A stretch of 64,000 nt of DNA, taken from positions 1,726,196 to 1,790,195 of the forward strand of contig NZ_KE150412.1 of the NCBI RefSeq assembly GCF_000411255.1, written 5' to 3'. The notes beneath the pieces are model-generated. The model did not search any database and had not been told where the DNA came from. It worked only from the letters and a program-made list of their open reading frames with translations. Shown one piece after another: positions 53,783 through 61,383 of this stretch (position 1 is the first letter of the stretch; each line of letters opens with the position of its first letter). Made by a program: the position numbers and the translations under genes. Source of the DNA: Paenibacillus sp. HGH0039 (GTDB lineage: Bacteria > Bacillota > Bacilli > Paenibacillales > NBRC-103111).

Positions 53783-55585
53783 TTACTTCACTTTGCCTTC
53801 CGTCAGGCGCATGAATTCGTTCACGTCTTCGATAACGGTATCGACCGCGCTCTGCCAGAAATCCGGCTGGGTCAGATCGACGCCGAGGTGCTTATGAGCC
53901 AGCTCTTCGACCGTCATGCTGCCGGTATCCCGGAGAAGCGCCGCGTATTTGTCCTCGAACGCGGTCCCTTCTTCGAGCGCACGCGCATAAATGCCCGCGC
54001 TGAACAGGAAACCGAACGTATACGGGAAGTTGTAGAACGGCACATCCGTCGCGTAAAAGTGCAGTTTCGCCGCCCAGAAATGAGGGTGATAAGCGCTGAG
54101 CGAATCGTTGAACGCTTCTTTCTGCGCCTGGACCATCAGCTCGCTGAGGCGGTCTGCGCTTACGAGACCTTTGCGGCGCTCGTCGTAGAAGTTGGTCTCG
54201 AAAATAAACCGGGCGTGAATGTTCATGAAGAACGCGACCGCGCGCTGAATTTTGTCTTCCAGCAGGACGATGCGCTCGTCGTCGCTGACAGCCGCTTTTA
54301 CAGCCGCGTCGGACACGATCAGCTCCGCGAAGGTGGAAGCCGTCTCGGCCACGTTCATGGCGTATTCCTGGGCCAGCGCCGGCATATCATCCATCAGATA
54401 CTGATGGAAGCCGTGGCCGAGCTCGTGAGCGAGCGTGGACAGGTTGTTCAGTGTTCCGCTGTAGGTCATGAAAATACGCGTCTGCTTCGCCAGCGGGAAC
54501 GACGTACAGAAGCCGCCCGGACGCTTGCCTGCGCGGTCTTCCGCTTCGATCCAGCGGTTCTCGAACGCTTCCGCGGCATAATCCGCCAGACGCGGGCTAA
54601 AGTCGCGGAACTGGTCGACGATCAGCTTGGCGCCTTCGTCGTAGCCGACGGTCTTCGTTCCGCCTTCCAGAGGGGCGTCCACATCCGCCCACGCCAGCTT
54701 TTCAAGGCCCAGCAGCTGTGCTTTGCGGTTCAGATAATCGACGAGCACGCCCTTATTGCGGGTAATGACGTCCCACATCACATCGAGCGTCTGCTTGCTC
54801 ATACGGTTGATTTCAAGCGGTTCTTTATGTACGGAATCCCAGCCGCGCTGTTTGTAAACCTGCAGCCTGAAGCCGGCGATATGGTTAAGAGCCTCCGCCG
54901 CAAAGTCGGCTTTCTCGGCCCATGCCTCTTCCCACTGGTTGAAAAGCTCGGTGCGCTTCGCAAGCTCCGGCGTATGCAGGCGGTTAAAGGCCTGGCCCGC
55001 CGACAGCTCCTGGCGCTCGCCGTTTTCTTCCACCACCATGCGGAACTGGCTCACCGTCGTGTTGTAAAGGTCGTTCCAGCCGTGATAGCCGTCAACGGCC
55101 AAGTCGCTGATCAGCGCTTCCTGCTCCGGCGGAAGCTTCTCTTTCGCCTGCGCTCTGCGCTCGTTCAGGGAAAACGCGATCTCGCGGAGACCTTCCTGCT
55201 CAAGCAGAGCGCTCCAGACGTCATCCGGCGTTCCCGTGATCACAGGGTCAAGACGGGTCAGGGATGCCAGGAAATCGGCATAGAGCGTTTTCACTTTACC
55301 GCCGAGCTGGACGGCTTTCTTATCCTTCTGATTATCGGCCGCGAGGCAGCCTACGAATGAATCCGCTTCACGAATCCGTTTTAAGATGCCCTGATACTGA
55401 TCTATTAGCGCCTTAAAGTCAGCCGAATCGCCGGCGGTTTGAGGGGACGACGCTTTCTCGAGACTGGCGCGGAATGCGGCGATATCGCCGTCCAGGTCGT
55501 TCAGAAACGAGGCAAACTGGGGAGATTCGCTGCCGCCCGGGAAAAATACGTCCAGATCCCAAGTCTGATTCAACGGTGTATGCAT
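53783..55585 (-). CDS. pepF: M3 family oligoendopeptidase F
   Basis: 600 residues; GAAAGGTGG precedes the ATG. It starts LNQTWDLDVFFPGGSESPQ, the characteristic N terminus of the PepF group. The zinc-binding HExxH motif is in LSTLAHELGHGFHQ near residue 390; MNVAETASTFAEL supplies the third zinc ligand Glu. No signal peptide, so it is cytosolic. The enzyme cleaves short oligopeptides (about 7-20 residues) in peptide turnover. Monocistronic with its own terminator. Confidence 0.95.
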   Translation of the reverse strand: MHTPLNQTWDLDVFFPGGSESPQFASFLNDLDGDIAAFRASLEKASSPQTAGDSADFKALIDQYQGILKRIREADSFVGCLAADNQKDKKAVQLGGKVKTLYADFLASLTRLDPVITGTPDDVWSALLEQEGLREIAFSLNERRAQAKEKLPPEQEALISDLAVDGYHGWNDLYNTTVSQFRMVVEENGERQELSAGQAFNRLHTPELAKRTELFNQWEEAWAEKADFAAEALNHIAGFRLQVYKQRGWDSVHKEPLEINRMSKQTLDVMWDVITRNKGVLVDYLNRKAQLLGLEKLAWADVDAPLEGGTKTVGYDEGAKLIVDQFRDFSPRLADYAAEAFENRWIEAEDRAGKRPGGFCTSFPLAKQTRIFMTYSGTLNNLSTLAHELGHGFHQYLMDDMPALAQEYAMNVAETASTFAELIVSDAAVKAAVSDDERIVLLEDKIQRAVAFFMNIHARFIFETNFYDERRKGLVSADRLSELMVQAQKEAFNDSLSAYHPHFWAAKLHFYATDVPFYNFPYTFGFLFSAGIYARALEEGTAFEDKYAALLRDTGSMTVEELAHKHLGVDLTQPDFWQSAVDTVIEDVNEFMRLTEGKVK

Positions 55586-55813
55586 GTGTAATCCACCTTT
55601 CCGATTAGAGGGTAAAGAGCAAATTGACCTACGGTAACATTAAACCATAAACCTCCTTCAAACAAAAGAAGGGTCTTCCGCCTTGTTGTGAGAGGACCCC
55701 TGATAGGATACAGTATGGAAGAGGGACCGTTTATTCACCCAATTGCTTCTTCCTAAGAAATATGCTATCAATAGATAAAAAGAACCATTTTTCCCGAAGA
55801 AAGGATAGGTCTA

Positions 55814-55990
55814 ATGAAACCCTTGAACATTTCTCCGGACACGGCGGTGAAGCTTGCCAAGCACCTGGGCGTACCGCTCGAGCACCTGATGCACATGCCC
55901 CAGCATATTCTGCTGCAAAAGCTGGCCGAGCTCGCTTCGTCCAAGCCCGATGAGGATCCGGCACCGGATTCCGAAAGTGAAACGAAGTAA
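55814..55990 (+). CDS. yycC: YycC-like small protein
   Basis: 58 residues from ATG 55814 (GAAAGG upstream). KPLNISPDTAVKLAKHLGVP and LEHLMHMPQHILLQKLAELA match the Bacillales YycC family by memory of its conserved MHMPQHILLQKLAEL block; the C-terminal tail is Asp/Glu/Ser/Pro-rich. No function is established. The next gene starts 2 bp after the stop, so they are translationally coupled. Confidence 0.85.
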   Translation: MKPLNISPDTAVKLAKHLGVPLEHLMHMPQHILLQKLAELASSKPDEDPAPDSESETK

Positions 55991-55991
55991 A

Positions 55992-56231
55992 ATGATGCTT
56001 CCTTTTAGTCATACATGGCCTTATGAAACCGTTTTGAAAGATATTTATGTAGCCGAATGCCCGTTCTGCAGCCAATCTAACGTTCTCCTGCCTTTAAGGA
56101 CTAAAGACTTACTTCCGATCCATGAAGGCAAGAAAAGACTTCTTGTGTTTCCCTGCTGCCGTGAGAAAGTGACGCTGGTGGACACGGACACGGATTATTT
56201 GCTTGCGGACCGGCCTTTCAGAAAACGGTAA
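55992..56231 (+). CDS. Small cysteine-containing protein, possible zinc-ribbon
   Basis: 79 residues from ATG 55992 (MMLPFSHTWPYE); two nucleotides after yycC. The CPFC pair (VAECPFCSQSN) and a later CC pair (VFPCCREKV) could bind zinc as a CxxC...CC ribbon, inference from spacing. A weak ribosome site supports coupling to yycC. No family recognised. 38 bp separate it from the GGDEF gene, so all three may be one transcript. Confidence 0.65.
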   Translation: MMLPFSHTWPYETVLKDIYVAECPFCSQSNVLLPLRTKDLLPIHEGKKRLLVFPCCREKVTLVDTDTDYLLADRPFRKR

Positions 56232-56269
56232 GACGAGCCATCCATTGCAATAACGAGGAGTGGTTCCGC

Positions 56270-57385
56270 TTGAGTGAATATCTGGTTGCCCTCACCATTG
56301 CTTGTACCCTGGTCACCCTCAGCTATCTGGCGCTGAAAATACAGCGCATGCATTTTTTTGAAAATTATGAAAAAATAGCTTCACCCGTACTGACCGGCCT
56401 GGCCTGCATTTTGCTGATGCAGCAGCCGCTCTCGCTGGATACGGGCGCCGTAGACCTGCGCTACCTTCCCGTCGTCATGGCAGGGCTCCGCTACGGGCTC
56501 GGCAACGCCTTGTTCTCCACCCTGCTCCCCACGCTCTACTGTTTCTTGACGGCGGAAGATTCCATGTGGGTCATGCAAACGCTGCAGAGTCTGATTATCC
56601 CGGCTGTTCTCAGTTCGGGCTTTCATCGTTCGGAATTCAGGACCGGCAGCAAACCGATTCCGATCTGGGCCGGCTTGAAAATCAGCGTGCTCCTGTTCCT
56701 GACCCAAGTCGTCATTTACGCGGCCGTTCATACGGGAAGGCACGCCCTGAGCGAATCGTACCCGCTGTTGTTTATGTCCGTCGTGTCGGCTGTCTCCGTC
56801 TGCCTCCTGATCGGGATGAGCAACGACGAAAACGCCAAGTGGCTGACCCAGCGCAAGCTCGAGATGAAAGCAAGCCAGGATCTGCTTACGGGGCTCCCGA
56901 ATCTGAGGAGCTTTTTTGAAATAGCGGGACGTACGCTCGGGTTCCGTGCGGTTTCCATTTTTATGATCGACATCGACAATTTCAAGCAATATAACGACTG
57001 CTGGGGCCACCTTCACGGGGATCAGCTTCTCCGGGAAACGGGACGCCTGCTCAAGAATGTGGTCGCAGAGCACGATTATATCGCCCGTTACGGGGGCGAA
57101 GAATTCATCCTTATGAGCACGGAGACCGATCCCGTCAAGCTGCGGGAGTATGCCGAGAAAATCCGGCTTGCCGTTGCGGCTTATCCGTTCGAGCATGCGG
57201 AAACGACGCCCGTCACCGTTTCGATCGGCATCTCTGCCGCCGCGGATGCAGCTGCGGATCTGCAGCTGCTGATCGATGAAGCGGACCGTGCCCTGTATAT
57301 TTCCAAAAATACGGGTAAAAACAGGATTACCCTGTGCAGCGAATCTCCGGAGCCTGCGCTCCTGGAACAACAAAACGCTTATTGA
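56270..57385 (+). CDS. Diguanylate cyclase (5TM sensor + GGDEF)
   Basis: 371 residues from a TTG at 56270 behind GAGGAG. Five to six membrane helices (to about residue 185) resemble the 5TM-5TMR LYT domain. The GGDEF domain has the substrate-binding DIDNFKQYNDCWGHLHGD and the active site GGEEF. The inhibitory I-site RxxD, normally just before it, reads AEHD, so product inhibition is probably absent. It makes cyclic-di-GMP from two GTP. The 5' sensor suggests control from membrane or outside. Terminator overlaps the stop codon. Confidence 0.9.
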   Translation: MSEYLVALTIACTLVTLSYLALKIQRMHFFENYEKIASPVLTGLACILLMQQPLSLDTGAVDLRYLPVVMAGLRYGLGNALFSTLLPTLYCFLTAEDSMWVMQTLQSLIIPAVLSSGFHRSEFRTGSKPIPIWAGLKISVLLFLTQVVIYAAVHTGRHALSESYPLLFMSVVSAVSVCLLIGMSNDENAKWLTQRKLEMKASQDLLTGLPNLRSFFEIAGRTLGFRAVSIFMIDIDNFKQYNDCWGHLHGDQLLRETGRLLKNVVAEHDYIARYGGEEFILMSTETDPVKLREYAEKIRLAVAAYPFEHAETTPVTVSIGISAAADAAADLQLLIDEADRALYISKNTGKNRITLCSESPEPALLEQQNAY

Positions 57386-57436
57386 AGTACCATGCGAAAG
57401 AGAGCATGCGTGTTTCAATAAGCGTTTTGAAATTTT
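57371..57436 (+). terminator. Terminator overlapping the GGDEF gene end
   Basis: CAAAACGCTTATTGAA and TTCAATAAGCGTTTTG pair with a 26-nt loop that contains a GCATGC palindrome; T-rich tract follows. The stop codon is within the first arm. Confidence 0.8.
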
Positions 57437-57477
57437 AGGGGGCTAGAGGAGCATTCCTGCCGGACGTGTCCTTCCCC

Positions 57478-57864
57478 TTATTCCTGATTCACGAAATGAT
57501 AGGCCGGCGCCTGCAATCTCGCAAGCAGAATCCCCGCCAAGTCATCGGGAATACCGATTTCCCGGGCAGCCTCGCGCATGCAGGACAGCCAGGCATCCGC
57601 CCTGTCTCTCGTAACGGGAAAAGGCATATGGCGCGCCCGCATCATCGGATGTCCGTGCTCCATCGTATAAAGCATGGGCCCTCCGAAAAATTGGGTGAGA
57701 AACTGTATTTGTTTCTCCATCACCGGACGGATATCTTCCGGAAATAGAGGACCGAGCAGCGGATTCTCCTGCACCTTCGGATAGAAGGCTTCCACCAGCC
57801 TGCGAAGGACAGGCTCCCCGCCCATGCGCTCGTACAGCGTTGACGTTGAATCATCGATATTCAT
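57478..57864 (-). CDS. Truncated hemoglobin, group II (GlbO/YjbI-like)
   Basis: 128 residues from ATG 57864 with AAAGGATG upstream. STLYERMGGEPVLRRLVEAFYPKVQENPLLGPLFPED is the GlbO opening; Tyr in FYPKV is the B10 position. YTMEHGHPMMRARHMPFPV carries the proximal His and the group II hydrophobic pocket. B. subtilis YjbI belongs to this group; family members bind O2 and may detoxify peroxide or NO. Monocistronic. Confidence 0.92.
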   Translation of the reverse strand: MNIDDSTSTLYERMGGEPVLRRLVEAFYPKVQENPLLGPLFPEDIRPVMEKQIQFLTQFFGGPMLYTMEHGHPMMRARHMPFPVTRDRADAWLSCMREAAREIGIPDDLAGILLARLQAPAYHFVNQE

Positions 57865-57947
57865 GCTGAGGTCATCCTTTGGCAACTAAAATCGTCGGCG
57901 CAGAACAACCTGAGGACATCGGCGCTAAACAGACCTGACTGCTCGGC

Positions 57948-58046
57948 TCAATATCCTTCCAGATCGTCTTCCGCCGCATTTATAAGGGCTTCCCTTATCA
58001 CGTAAACAAAAAAGCATACCAGCAGTCCAGAAATTACTCCAGCCAT
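57948..58046 (-). CDS. 32-residue single-pass membrane protein
   Basis: From ATG 58046 with GGGAG upstream. One helix, GVISGLLVCFFVYVIREALI, is followed by an acidic tail, NAAEDDLEGY. A longer version from 58094 is possible. Extended -10 TGGTACAAT lies upstream. Family unknown. It is divergent from ylbJ, with a gap of 161 bp. Confidence 0.55.
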   Translation of the reverse strand: MAGVISGLLVCFFVYVIREALINAAEDDLEGY

Positions 58047-58207
58047 AAGTTTCACTCCCACGGTTACAGGATGAAAAACCAGGTTTAGTACCATTGTACC
58101 ATACTTAAGTTCAACTTCCAGTGTTTTCGAAAAACTAAGTATACGCTTACAAAAACATGTTTCTCTCCCTGCGCACATATACGTTAGGGAGGAGGTGTAC
58201 AAACCCC

Positions 58208-59434
58208 ATGTCGAGACGTTCCGTCTTTACCCTTATTCCTTTGTGTGTCCTGATCATCGGTATCGCTGCGCTTATGGTTGCCTATCCCCGCGAAAGTCTC
58301 GCGGCTGCGGTTCACGGCGTCGCCATCTGGTGGGGCGTGCTCTTTCCCGCCTTATTCCCTTTCTTCGTTATTTCCGAGGTGCTTCTCGGATTCGGAATCG
58401 TCCACTTCTTCGGAATGATCTTCGATCCCATGATGCGTCCCGTTTTTCGCATACCCGGAATCGGCGGATTCGTGGTGGCCATGGGCTTCGCCTCCGGCTA
58501 TCCGGTCGGAGCGAAGCTGACTTCGCAGCTCTGGAAGGACAGGCTCGTCAACCGGGAGGAAGGCGAGCGCCTTGTCGCCTTCACGACGAGCTCCGATCCC
58601 ATCTTCCTCATCGGAGCCGTCTGCGTCGGCTTCTTCCATGACGCTTCCCTCGCCGCCGTGCTCGCGGCCGCCCATTACGGGGGCGCCCTGCTTGTCGGCT
58701 TTCTGATGCGGTTCCATGGAAGAGGGGCTCCTTCAACGCCCGCTCCGCGTGCTGCCGCAGGCAATCGTTCGTCCGTCTGGGCCCGCGCCTTCAAAGCGAT
58801 GCACAAGGCACGTCTGGAAGACGGACGGCCTTTCGGCACTTTGCTGGCCCAAGGGGTTCGGAATTCGCTGAACCTGATTTTTCTGCTGGGCAGCCTCGTC
58901 GTTTTTTTCTCCGTCGTACTTGAAATGCTAACCCTGAGCGGTGTCATTCACATGCTCTCCGGGCTGCTGCGCATGTTCCTGAGCGTGCTTCAACTCCCCC
59001 CGACCCTCTCAGATGCGCTGATCGGAGGCACGTTCGAAGTTACGCTCGGCGCCAAAGCGGCAGGCAGCATGGGTGATTCGACCCTGCTCGTATTCAAGAC
59101 AGCCGCGGCCGCCTTCATTCTTTCCTGGGGAGGGCTATCCGTTCATGCCCAGATCGTGAGCGTCCTGAGCCAGACGAACATGCGTTACGCGCCATTTTTG
59201 ACGGCCCGCATTCTGCATAGTTTACTCGCTTCGCTGCTTGTGTTTGTGCTGTGGAAACCGATGCGGCCCATCGGGGTTCTTCTGGAGAATACCCTGCCTG
59301 CCGGAAAATTCGGAACGGACGGCGGTACCGGGTGGCTGACGCTTTTTCCGCTCGCTTTCGTTGTCTTCGCCGGTTCCCTGTTCATTTTATTCTCGCTTTA
59401 TCTTCTTCACTCCTTCCTGAAACGAACTGTTTGA
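58208..59434 (+). CDS. ylbJ: Sporulation integral membrane protein YlbJ
   Basis: 408 residues from ATG 58208 behind GGGAGGAGG. Ten to twelve hydrophobic segments. The block FRIPGIGGFVVAMGFASGYPVGAKLTSQLW and SSDPIFLIGAVCVGFF are typical of YlbJ, as is GGTFEVTLGAKAAGS. YlbJ is a sigma-E-controlled membrane protein required for spore cortex formation in B. subtilis; its molecular role is not known. A CATATA stretch about 30 bp before the start could be part of a sigma-E promoter, not strong. The 280-bp gap after the gene holds only a hairpin-poor region. Confidence 0.9.
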   Translation: MSRRSVFTLIPLCVLIIGIAALMVAYPRESLAAAVHGVAIWWGVLFPALFPFFVISEVLLGFGIVHFFGMIFDPMMRPVFRIPGIGGFVVAMGFASGYPVGAKLTSQLWKDRLVNREEGERLVAFTTSSDPIFLIGAVCVGFFHDASLAAVLAAAHYGGALLVGFLMRFHGRGAPSTPAPRAAAGNRSSVWARAFKAMHKARLEDGRPFGTLLAQGVRNSLNLIFLLGSLVVFFSVVLEMLTLSGVIHMLSGLLRMFLSVLQLPPTLSDALIGGTFEVTLGAKAAGSMGDSTLLVFKTAAAAFILSWGGLSVHAQIVSVLSQTNMRYAPFLTARILHSLLASLLVFVLWKPMRPIGVLLENTLPAGKFGTDGGTGWLTLFPLAFVVFAGSLFILFSLYLLHSFLKRTV

Positions 59435-59723
59435 AAGAATATTCTGTCAATTCATCTTATGAATCGGCCTTGCAAAAAGTGAACGGTCAGCCGAAGCCTC
59501 GGCAGCCTCGCCGCATCGTATGAAGCCTCAGCCTTCGGCGCGAAAACGGCGAATTATGGGCGTCCGGGCAAATAAGCATCCCCGCCGCTGCTCTTTCCAG
59601 TAAAGCTTTACAGGGTCTAAGCATTGTGTTATCGGCCGTAATTGATTATTATGAGAAAAGAAGGTTCGTTATGAATGAGTGTACCTAATCTGGATGCCGC
59701 CGCACGGAACCATGGTGATAATG

Positions 59724-60401
59724 ATGAATTGGACGTATGCGCTGACCCAACATATTCTCGTACCGAAAACGGAATGCAAGCTGATCATTGTCGGAGAAAC
59801 CGCCGATGGTCAGCCCTTTTGCTTGGAAACCCGCGTGTTTTTGCGGGAAGCCGGCTTGGACTTTTTTTCGGTGCATGTATATTTTGACCTCGCCAATCCG
59901 CTTGATAAGCTGGAGCAGATTTCTTTTATCGAATTCTCCTTCCAGGATCAGGGGATCAATTACTATTCTTTTGTCGATCTTGTACAGCTTGACCCGGGAG
60001 TCTCCTCTTGCGTGCTGAAGCTCGTCTCTCCGCAGGAGCTGTACTCCTATCAGAACCGCAGGCACTGCAGGAAGCCTCTGCCTCCGCACACGAACGCCAC
60101 GTGCCGTGTGATCGGAGCCCGGCAGCGTTCCGCCGAGGAAACGCCCGCCTTTGTAGGGCAGCTTCTGGAAATCAGCCGAAGCGGCACTTCTATGATCACT
60201 CCGCACAGGATGATCGAATCCCTAATGTTGGAATTATCCTTCCATTTGCCTGAAGTTGAAGCTCCGCTTCTCCTGACAGGCGAAGTTCGGAGCAGCACGC
60301 CCTTCAGCAGCGATTCTTATCGCGTCGGCATTGAATTTCATGACGTTCCGCTTTCGTCATTGAATCTCATTGATACCTATTGCGAACAAACATCTTCTTA
60401 G
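59724..60401 (+). CDS. PilZ-domain protein (YpfA/YcgR-like layout)
   Basis: 225 residues from ATG 59724, with GGTGA 5 nt upstream; several in-frame starts (59679 GTG, 59712, 59721) are possible, so the N terminus is uncertain. Residues about 1-110 form an N-terminal YcgR-like beta domain. The PilZ motif follows: YQNRRHCRKPLP (RxxxR) and LLEISRSGTSMI (the D/NxSxxG equivalent, here ExSxxG). PilZ domains bind cyclic-di-GMP. The GGDEF gene lies about 2.3 kb upstream. NAD kinase is directly downstream, with its ribosome site touching this stop codon. Confidence 0.82.
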   Translation: MNWTYALTQHILVPKTECKLIIVGETADGQPFCLETRVFLREAGLDFFSVHVYFDLANPLDKLEQISFIEFSFQDQGINYYSFVDLVQLDPGVSSCVLKLVSPQELYSYQNRRHCRKPLPPHTNATCRVIGARQRSAEETPAFVGQLLEISRSGTSMITPHRMIESLMLELSFHLPEVEAPLLLTGEVRSSTPFSSDSYRVGIEFHDVPLSSLNLIDTYCEQTSS

Positions 60402-60412
60402 GAGGAACCGTG

Positions 60413-61225
60413 TTGAAATATTTCTTAGTGCAGCGTCAGGATGATGTATCCGCCGGACTGGCCCGCCGTTTTCACGAATTGGCCGGACAATACGGCATGG
60501 AGCTCGACGAACAGGAACCCGAGGTTGTTGTATCCATAGGCGGGGACGGCACCATGCTGATCGCCTTCCACCAATTTGCGGATAAGCTGGACCGTATTTC
60601 TTTTGTGGGCATTCATACCGGGCATCTCGGTTTTTTTGCCGACTGGAAACCCGATCAGCTCGATTACCTGGTAGAGCTTATGCATAACGGAGAAATCAAT
60701 CAGGACATGCGCATTGTTCAATACCCTATTCTGGAAATTGAAATTCATTCTTCCCAAGGTGTAGAACAGCGCCTGGCTTTAAATGAATTCACGTTAAAAG
60801 GAATCGAGAACACGCTTGTCGCCCAAGTCGACATCAACGATGAAATGTTCGAGATGTTCCGCGGAGACGGCATTTGCGTGTCCACTCCATCGGGCAGCAC
60901 CGCTTACAACAAAAGTTTGGGCGGCGCCATCGTGCATCCGTCTCTGGCCGCTATCCAGATTGCCGAGATTGCGTCCATCAACAACCGCGTCTACCGGACG
61001 CTCGGCTCGCCGATGCTGCTTCCGATGCATCACCACTGCGACATTTATCCCAAATCGAAGCACCCGGTTTACCTGGCGTTCGATTATCAATATGTGCAGC
61101 GCAGCGATGTGGAGTCGATCCGGTGCCGGGTGAGCCCGAACCTGAAGGTGAAATTCGCCCGCTACCGCCCGTTCCCGTTCTGGAACCGGGTCCGCGAAGC
61201 GTTCATCGGCCAAGAATTTCAATAA
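60413..61225 (+). CDS. nadK: NAD kinase
   Basis: 270 residues from a TTG at 60413 (GGAGG, 7-nt spacing). LDEQEPEVVVSIGGDGTMLIAFHQF carries the GGDGT catalytic loop (43-47); GIHTGHLGFFADW is a family block. The NE/D motif is LNEFTLKG, and RGDGICVSTPSGSTAYNKSLGGAIVHP follows. Converts NAD to NADP with ATP. The PilZ gene's stop overlaps the ribosome site, so they are likely co-expressed. The size is that of the smaller, NadF-type paralogue. Confidence 0.95.
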   Translation: MKYFLVQRQDDVSAGLARRFHELAGQYGMELDEQEPEVVVSIGGDGTMLIAFHQFADKLDRISFVGIHTGHLGFFADWKPDQLDYLVELMHNGEINQDMRIVQYPILEIEIHSSQGVEQRLALNEFTLKGIENTLVAQVDINDEMFEMFRGDGICVSTPSGSTAYNKSLGGAIVHPSLAAIQIAEIASINNRVYRTLGSPMLLPMHHHCDIYPKSKHPVYLAFDYQYVQRSDVESIRCRVSPNLKVKFARYRPFPFWNRVREAFIGQEFQ

Positions 61226-61266
61226 TGTGTTTTACGGGTGCCCCAGACGGCTCCCGCAAATAGCGA

Positions 61267-61314
61267 ACGGGACGTTCCCGGCAATCTTATGCTGCCGAGA
61301 CGTCCCGTTTTTTT
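61267..61314 (+). terminator. Intrinsic terminator after nadK
   Basis: ACGGGACGT and ACGTCCCGT form an outer stem, GGCA/TGCC an inner one, followed by seven T residues. Confidence 0.9.
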
Positions 61315-61320
61315 GTGCTG

Positions 61321-61369
61321 GGTTACGGGTTACGGGTTACGGGTTACGGGTTACGGGTTACGGGTTACG
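61321..61369. repeat. Heptanucleotide tandem repeat, 7 x GGTTACG
   Basis: Seven perfect copies of GGTTACG, followed by a degenerate GTTGCG. It lies between the nadK terminator and the 3' end of the MutS2-like gene, outside coding sequence. Confidence 0.97.
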
Positions 61370-61383
61370 GTTGCGTACTCCCC

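Noticed and set aside
53741..55360. Plus-strand open frame of 539 codons opposite pepF
   Set aside because: Antisense shadow of the M3 peptidase, with no ribosome site and atypical composition.
59670..59887. Short frames with AAGAAGG sites before the PilZ gene
   Set aside because: One gives a five-codon peptide, the other runs out of frame with the PilZ domain. They make the PilZ start uncertain but are not convincing genes.
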